Shown: in pieces, positions 5,734-9,985 of the stretch
Layout of the letters: every line of letters begins with the position of its first letter
How positions within the stretch are numbered: the stretch's first letter is position 1
DNA from: Campylobacterota bacterium
GTDB taxonomy: Bacteria > Campylobacterota > Campylobacteria > Campylobacterales > Sulfurovaceae
Assembly (NCBI GenBank): GCA_013153825.1
Contig: JAADDP010000081.1
Span: forward strand, 1 to 9,985
DNA length: 9,985 nucleotides
Reading direction: 5' to 3'
Translations under genes and position numbers: made by a program
The notes under the pieces: model-generated
The model's input: only the letters and a program-made list of their open reading frames with translations
What the model was told of the DNA's origin: nothing
The model's database searches: none

Positions 5734-8700
5734 TAAGGGCTATATACTGTATAGTTAGGCTTATTACACTATCAATAATATCTACTATACTACTCATAAT
5801 ATATACTCTTGAGAGACCTAATAGTATATTGAAGGTTATAGAGAGACCTCTTGCAGATTTAAATATATCTATGGATAGGGTGGAGGGTAGTCCACTCTAC
5901 GGTTTCAAAATTATAAATTTTAGATACCAAAATCTAGTTGAATTTAAATCCCTAAATTTTAAAATTGATTGGGACTCCCTAAAGGATAGACTCCTAAAGA
6001 TAGAGGAGATGGGTGTTGAAGATTTGCATATAGAGGAGACTCTATTAAACTCTCTTCTCGAGAGTAACAGCTCAAGTGGTGGTAGTGCAGTAGCTCTACC
6101 TGTAGATGTGGTTGAGATAGATAGGGGACTCCTCTCCTTTAGAGATATAAGATATCGTGATGGCAGATTTAATAGCTTGAAGTTGAAACTAGACAATCTA
6201 AATATAGAGCTAGATAGTAACTCAACAACATATATCGAGAGTATCAATATAGATAAATTTAAGCTTGTTATCGATAGAGGAGAGTACCTTGAGTATAGGG
6301 TGGACTCTGGATATTTAGAGCTGAATAGGGTATGGAGTGATATAGAGCATTATAGAGGAGATATATCCCTCAAACTTAAGAGTAGTATAGCAGATGGGAG
6401 CATTGATGGGAGCTTAGATGATAACCATATAGATATAGCTGGATATATAGAGGCGAAGAGTCCATATCTATCCAGATTTATAGATGGTTCAGATATTAGG
6501 TTGATGAGAGATATCAAGGTAGATATTCTAAAGCTTGAGGGTGATATAGATGGGGGGTTAAACTTCAATTTAAAATTTAAAGATATAGATATATTGAAGG
6601 GTGGATACCCTATAGAGGGTACTCTAAATAGAGTGGTAGGAAGTTATAATTTAAAGAGTGATGATTTAAGATTAGATATAGATGGAGTAGTTAAAGGTAG
6701 AGGTGGAGAGGTTAGTTTAAGAGGTGGAACATCTCTCAATATTGGAGATTTAAATAGTACATTGAGATATAATTTAAAATCTCAGGTGATGGTGAATATA
6801 GAGTTCCTCAATAGATATATCGATACTATCCATATCTCAAAGATATCGCCAATTAATTTAGAGTTTAGTGGAGATATGGGGAGAGGAAGATATAGGGTTA
6901 AGAGTGGAGCTGTTGAGGTGGTAAGAGATGATATATATATCAATAGTCCAGTAGATATATCTGGGGGAGTATCTATATCGGGGGGAGATGTAGACTATAG
7001 AGCCACTTTAAAACCAGAATCTACCATAGGATATGGAGATATAGAGAGTAGGGGTGAGTTCAACTTTAAAAGATTTAAATCTACATTTAAACAGAGTAGT
7101 ATATTTGATATATATCTAAATAGTGGCTACTTAAATATGCTTCTATATGATAATAATCTTACCATAACTAAAAATCCACACATTTCTGGGGATGTTAGAG
7201 GGGGTATAGCACTGGTAGATACGGAGTTTAAGAGCAATTTAAATCTAAAAATTGGAAATCAGCCAATCGATTTGGATATAGATACAGCACTATTTGAGAT
7301 AAATCTGGATAGTTTAGATTTTAATGGAGATATATCTATATTGGGTAGAGATAGAGCTATATCTATCGATATAGGGACTATTTTTAGTGGTAATCTGAAT
7401 AACCTAGAGGATATAGACTCAACAGCATCAATAAATATAGATAAATTTTTAGGTTTTGGAATAGATTTAACGCCTATAGCCCCTATAGATATAGATTTAA
7501 GTAGTATAGATAGAGTTGTGGACTTTACAGTTACTTCGGATAGATTAAATATCTCTGGGAATGTTGAGAATTTTGACAAAATATCTCTAAATATAGATAG
7601 TAAGAGGCTATATCTATATAAGATTATTCCACTACCTTTAGAGCTTGAACATAAATATCTCATGTTTGATTTAAATTTTAATGCTCAATTATCTAAAAAA
7701 TATTTGGAGCTTAGGGGCTACATATACTCAAATAAGAGGTTCAGAGCATATCTAAATCTTCTAAACTCAAAGGAGAAGGGGTTTAGTGCTAAGGTGAATA
7801 CGGAACACTTCAATCTCGTAGCAGATGGAGATATTGATGATAGAAGAGTTACTGCAACTCTGGATATAGATTCGGTGATGGATTTTCAGAAGGAGATTAG
7901 TAAACTCTACAACTTTAAGGTGGCAAATGTGGATGGCTCTATCAGCTCAAAGTTAATACTTAATGGCAGAGAGGGGAGCTTCAAGCTAAGCTCATCTAAA
8001 CTTGAGTTAAATGAGTTTAATATTGAAGATATTGCAATAGATGCAGAGTATAGTGGTGAGCTTATAACGATAGATAGAGCAACTTGGAGAGTTACGGGCT
8101 TCTCACAGAGAGACTTTAATAGAAAATTCTACCTCAAGAGAAGAGGGGAGATATCGATTGGGGAGGATAGATATCTGGATATTCAACTCTATCCAGATAT
8201 AGAAATTAAGGCTCAAGGTGATGCCGAGGGGTTTAAGAGTGGAAATTTAATAATGGGTAGAGTTCCGTTTGCACATCCAGACTATGGGACTCTATTTATA
8301 AATTGTAATATCAACTATAATCAATTTGGCGATATGAGAGAGATAGTTGGCGATGTAGAGTTAAAAGATATGGATATACTGTATGAGGCAAAATTTCTAG
8401 ATGCAGACTATGACCCAGATATCATCGTAGTTACGAGGAGAGGTAAGATGGAGAGAGAGAGGCTTAAGAAGAGTAGCTTTTTTAAAAATACAAAGATTGA
8501 TATATCCCTAAAAGCCCCTAGAGCAGACTATATAAATCAAGATTTAAAATTATCATTTGATGCAGACCTAAATCTATTTAAGGATTTTGGAAAGAGGATG
8601 ACCATATATGGAAAAATTGAAGATATAAATGGATACTATGAGCAGACACCAAAGAGATTTTTGATTAAAAATTCAAATATTATATTTCAAGGTGGGGAGG

Positions 8701-9185
8701 AGATAAATCCTCTTCTAGATATAACCGTTGAGTATGAGTTGCCACAAATATTAATTGATATATATCTCAGAGGTTATGCCAATAGACCGAAGATAGAGTT
8801 TGACTCTGACCCAACAATGTCCAAAAAAGATATTGTGTCATATCTGATATTTGGTACATCGACTAAGAAGTTGGCAACGGGGGATAGCTCAATCAGTAAG
8901 GAGGCTGGACTATTCATATTTAACCATGTAGCTAGAGATTTGGCATATGAGATAGGATTGGATAGACTATTTATAAAATATGATAGTGTAGTAGATGAGT
9001 ATGCGATTGAGGCAGGAAAGAGATTTGGAAGGAAGAATATGGTGATTATCGAGGGTTCAAAAGCTGGAAGTAGTGTTATAATAGAGAGAGATATAAGCAA
9101 GAGTCTAAAACTTAGAGTCGGTAGACATATGAAGGAGCATCGCTCGGAGAGTATCGATATATTTTTTAGAAAAAGATTTAAGTAG
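5730..9185 (+). CDS. tamB: TamB-like translocation/assembly module protein (DUF490 C-terminus)
   Basis: 1151 residues, in the normal TamB range. The start is TTG at 5730, overlapping the tamA TGA as TTGA, with GGGGAGG about 4 bases upstream; this implies translational coupling. Residues 1-28 form one hydrophobic membrane anchor. The long middle has alternating polar/hydrophobic residues rich in Asp-Ile, as expected for the beta-taco groove of the AsmA/TamB/VPS13-like lipid-transport superfamily. The C-terminal TamB domain is recognisable, with DPTMSKKDIVSYLIFGTS at 1027-1044, followed by the A-GLFIFNHVARDLAYEIGLD region and a strand-rich end FFRKRFK. Family knowledge: TamB spans the periplasm from the inner membrane to TamA and is implicated in phospholipid transport to the outer membrane and in insertion of some outer membrane proteins. 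Its stop lies one base before the 3' end of the opposing tRNA gene. Confidence 0.9.
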   Translation: MIRAIYCIVRLITLSIISTILLIIYTLERPNSILKVIERPLADLNISMDRVEGSPLYGFKIINFRYQNLVEFKSLNFKIDWDSLKDRLLKIEEMGVEDLHIEETLLNSLLESNSSSGGSAVALPVDVVEIDRGLLSFRDIRYRDGRFNSLKLKLDNLNIELDSNSTTYIESINIDKFKLVIDRGEYLEYRVDSGYLELNRVWSDIEHYRGDISLKLKSSIADGSIDGSLDDNHIDIAGYIEAKSPYLSRFIDGSDIRLMRDIKVDILKLEGDIDGGLNFNLKFKDIDILKGGYPIEGTLNRVVGSYNLKSDDLRLDIDGVVKGRGGEVSLRGGTSLNIGDLNSTLRYNLKSQVMVNIEFLNRYIDTIHISKISPINLEFSGDMGRGRYRVKSGAVEVVRDDIYINSPVDISGGVSISGGDVDYRATLKPESTIGYGDIESRGEFNFKRFKSTFKQSSIFDIYLNSGYLNMLLYDNNLTITKNPHISGDVRGGIALVDTEFKSNLNLKIGNQPIDLDIDTALFEINLDSLDFNGDISILGRDRAISIDIGTIFSGNLNNLEDIDSTASINIDKFLGFGIDLTPIAPIDIDLSSIDRVVDFTVTSDRLNISGNVENFDKISLNIDSKRLYLYKIIPLPLELEHKYLMFDLNFNAQLSKKYLELRGYIYSNKRFRAYLNLLNSKEKGFSAKVNTEHFNLVADGDIDDRRVTATLDIDSVMDFQKEISKLYNFKVANVDGSISSKLILNGREGSFKLSSSKLELNEFNIEDIAIDAEYSGELITIDRATWRVTGFSQRDFNRKFYLKRRGEISIGEDRYLDIQLYPDIEIKAQGDAEGFKSGNLIMGRVPFAHPDYGTLFINCNINYNQFGDMREIVGDVELKDMDILYEAKFLDADYDPDIIVVTRRGKMERERLKKSSFFKNTKIDISLKAPRADYINQDLKLSFDADLNLFKDFGKRMTIYGKIEDINGYYEQTPKRFLIKNSNIIFQGGEEINPLLDITVEYELPQILIDIYLRGYANRPKIEFDSDPTMSKKDIVSYLIFGTSTKKLATGDSSISKEAGLFIFNHVARDLAYEIGLDRLFIKYDSVVDEYAIEAGKRFGRKNMVIIEGSKAGSSVIIERDISKSLKLRVGRHMKEHRSESIDIFFRKRFK

Positions 9186-9186
9186 A

Positions 9187-9261
9187 TGGTGCTCGATACT
9201 AGATTTGAACTAGTGACTTCCACCGTGTCGAGGTGGCACTCTACCGCTGAGTTAATCGAGC
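9187..9261 (-). tRNA. tRNA-Val(GAC) with encoded CCA and unusual C33
   Basis: A full cloverleaf can be folded by hand on the minus strand (75 nt). Acceptor stem GCTCGAT/ATCGAGC; D arm ACTC/GAGT with loop AGCGGTA; anticodon stem CCACC/GGTGG with loop TCGACAC; variable loop AAGTC; T arm ACTAG/CTAGT with loop TTCAAAT; discriminator A and encoded CCA. The anticodon at 34-36 is GAC, reading valine GUC/GUU, and A35 plus A73 fit valine identity. Position 33 is C, where U is nearly universal. Shifting the loop to give Ser(CGA) with U33 breaks the anticodon stem and would lack the long variable arm of serine tRNAs. A TATAAT box stands 18 bases upstream. The gene converges on tamB with a one-base gap. 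Confidence 0.92.
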
Positions 9262-9279
9262 AGAAATTTAGTTGGTAGA

Positions 9280-9285
9280 ATTATA
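9280..9285 (-). promoter_or_regulatory. tRNA-Val promoter -10 box
   Basis: On the minus strand a perfect TATAAT preceded by TAG ends 18 bases before the tRNA 5' end, predicting a start near 9273 and a short 5' extension for RNase P to remove. It forms a back-to-back pair with the plus-strand box at 9308-9313; the two hexamers are 22 bases apart. Confidence 0.65.
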
Positions 9286-9307
9286 CTACATATTTTATTA
9301 ACTAAAG

Positions 9308-9313
9308 TATAAT
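9308..9313 (+). promoter_or_regulatory. Promoter -10 box for the lipoprotein-thiS operon
   Basis: A perfect TATAAT lies only 15 bases before the ATG at 9329. The expected start, 9319-9321, falls within or just before the AAGAGGG ribosome site (9317-9323), so the mRNA leader would be about 8-10 bases. Either the start is earlier than usual or the message is nearly leaderless. No other promoter candidate is visible between the tRNA and this gene on the plus strand. Confidence 0.5.
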
Positions 9314-9328
9314 TTTAAGAGGGTTTAA

Positions 9329-9766
9329 ATGTTAAAATTTTTAAAATATACGGTAGTAGTTCTATTAGTAGCTCAATTTACAGCCTGTGATAGGAGAGGT
9401 AAAGCTATTGTTATTAAATCTTCTAAACTAGAGATACCAATATCCTGTATGGCACTAAGTGAAGTTGGGGTTGAGAAGGATTTTTTAAATAAGTTAAGAG
9501 AGATGTATGACTTTAATCAGAGCTGTAGTAATAGACTCTATATCTCATATAAGAGGGATATAACTTGTAACAGTAGCTATAATGCTGTAATGAAAAATAC
9601 TCATGGGTTTCCAAAGAGCTACTTAAAGTTTGAGTTGAAGAGAGGTTTGAATAACCTATACAGTTACTATATAGACCTATATAATAATGTAGATATTGAT
9701 GATATAGAAAATGAGTTTAAGATTGTAAAGCAGGATTTATTAAAGCCAAAAGAGGAGAATAGATGA
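9329..9766 (+). CDS. Small putative lipoprotein of unknown function, first gene of a thiS operon
   Basis: 145 residues that I do not recognise as a named family. The N-terminus has a basic start (MLKFLK), a hydrophobic core (YTVVVLLVA) and a lipobox-like FTAC with Cys20 as the likely lipidated residue. Phenylalanine at -3 is less common than leucine but tolerated. DRR follows the cysteine. The mature part is mixed and charged, with three more cysteines (40, 66 and 80), which could form a disulfide in the periplasm, and a tyrosine-rich region at 111-118. The start ATG 9329 has AAGAGGG five bases upstream. The stop overlaps the thiS start as ATGA, so the two are translationally coupled. Export to the envelope is a fair inference; any link to thiamine is suggested only by position. 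Confidence 0.75.
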   Translation: MLKFLKYTVVVLLVAQFTACDRRGKAIVIKSSKLEIPISCMALSEVGVEKDFLNKLREMYDFNQSCSNRLYISYKRDITCNSSYNAVMKNTHGFPKSYLKFELKRGLNNLYSYYIDLYNNVDIDDIENEFKIVKQDLLKPKEENR

Positions 9767-9963
9767 GAGTTTTTGTAAATGGAGAAGCAAAAGAGTTTGA
9801 AAGAGACTCTTTAAGTCTAAAAGAGCTTTTAGAGGAGTTGGGGTATAAAGAGGGGTTTGCAGTAGCTCTAAATGAGACATTTGTATTAAAAAGTAAATAT
9901 GATACCACTTTAGTTAAAAATGAAGATAGAGTAGATATTGTAGCACCAGTTCAAGGAGGATAG
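9763..9963 (+). CDS. thiS: Sulfur carrier protein ThiS
   Basis: 66 residues, normal for ThiS. It has the ubiquitin-like beta-grasp pattern: N-terminal strand MRVFVNGEAKEF, helix SLKELLEELGY, then FAVALNETFV as the typical V-A-V-N region. It ends in VDIVAPVQGG with the required C-terminal Gly-Gly. Family knowledge: ThiF adenylates the terminal glycine, it becomes a thiocarboxylate, and ThiG uses that sulfur to build the thiazole of thiamine in the cytoplasm. The start ATG overlaps the stop of the upstream lipoprotein gene and has AGAGGAG five bases before it. A probable thiG begins right after. MoaD, the molybdopterin homologue, also ends in GG but is longer and has a different C-terminal context. 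Confidence 0.92.
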   Translation: MRVFVNGEAKEFERDSLSLKELLEELGYKEGFAVALNETFVLKSKYDTTLVKNEDRVDIVAPVQGG

Positions 9964-9965
9964 TT

Positions 9966-9985
9966 TTGGATAGTTGGAAATTAGA
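9966..9985 (+). CDS. thiG: Probable start of thiG (thiazole synthase), cut by window edge
   Basis: Only six codons are visible: TTG start, then Asp-Ser-Trp-Lys-Leu. A strong AAGGAGG overlaps the end of thiS about 7 bases before the TTG, which supports a real start. ThiG proteins commonly begin with a short segment ending in a W/L-K-I-G-type stretch, and thiG usually follows thiS, so the call rests mainly on position. TTG is used as a start elsewhere in this window (tamB). Another thi gene is possible. Confidence 0.5.

Noticed and set aside
7259..7663. 134-codon minus-strand ORF
   Set aside because: Low-complexity Ser/Ile-rich shadow of the repetitive Asp-Ile coding in tamB.
5730..9185. Frequent GATATA/TATAGA runs in tamB as a DNA repeat
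   Set aside because: No fixed period or unit; they follow from Asp-Ile-Arg codons (GAT, ATA, AGA) in a beta-strand-rich protein.
8774..9223. 149-codon minus-strand ORF reaching into the tRNA
   Set aside because: Antisense to the conserved TamB C-terminal domain and starts within the tRNA gene; no sign of real coding.
9187..9261. tRNA-Ser(CGA) reading of the tRNA
   Set aside because: Shifting the loop to gain U33 destroys the anticodon stem, and the short variable loop excludes a serine tRNA.
1..9985. CRISPR array, insertion sequence, phage or toxin-antitoxin genes
   Set aside because: No regularly spaced repeats, transposase, integrase or paired small ORFs could be found.

Overview
The window is AT-rich DNA with tightly packed genes. 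Arginine is written almost only as AGA/AGG and isoleucine very often as ATA, and TTG serves as a start codon. Promoters look like extended -10 boxes (TGnTATAAT) with T-tracts and no clear -35. Together with the gene content (FtsI, an NnrS-family protein, a family II pyrophosphatase, TamA/TamB, ThiS), this suggests a chromosome of the Campylobacterota (former Epsilonproteobacteria). That placement is inferred from style and protein resemblance, not from a marker gene. The genes are ordinary core or near-core functions. I see no insertion sequence, phage gene, CRISPR array or other mobile element.

Layout. Positions 1-1585 (+) hold a 5'-truncated ftsI (septal peptidoglycan transpeptidase). It meets an NnrS-family membrane protein gene (1588-2757, -) tail to tail with two bases between. 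Upstream of that gene, on the same strand, is ppaC (2828-3754, -), a manganese-dependent inorganic pyrophosphatase. A 269-base divergent region (3755-4023) carries the ppaC promoter, the tamA promoter, two inverted repeats and a structured tamA leader. tamA (4024-5733, +) and tamB (5730-9185, +) overlap by four bases and encode the two halves of an outer-membrane/periplasm-spanning assembly module. tamB ends one base from the encoded CCA of a tRNA-Val(GAC) on the opposite strand (9187-9261, -). A second divergent promoter region then serves the tRNA and a small operon: an unrecognised lipoprotein gene (9329-9766, +), thiS (9763-9963, +) and the first codons of a probable thiG (9966 onward).

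How the genes relate. Three envelope genes are represented: FtsI for division, and TamA plus TamB for envelope biogenesis. The last genes begin a thiamine thiazole operon whose first cistron is an unexpected lipoprotein.

Most notable signals. (1) I find no GATC anywhere in 9985 bases although GAT is very frequent, and aspartate switches from GAT to GAC where the next codon starts with C. (2) The tamA 5' leader can fold in two mutually exclusive ways, one freeing and one hiding the ribosome binding site, with a hairpin between that site and the start codon. (3) nnrS has a similar long, hairpin-filled spacer. (4) The tRNA-Val has C instead of U at position 33.
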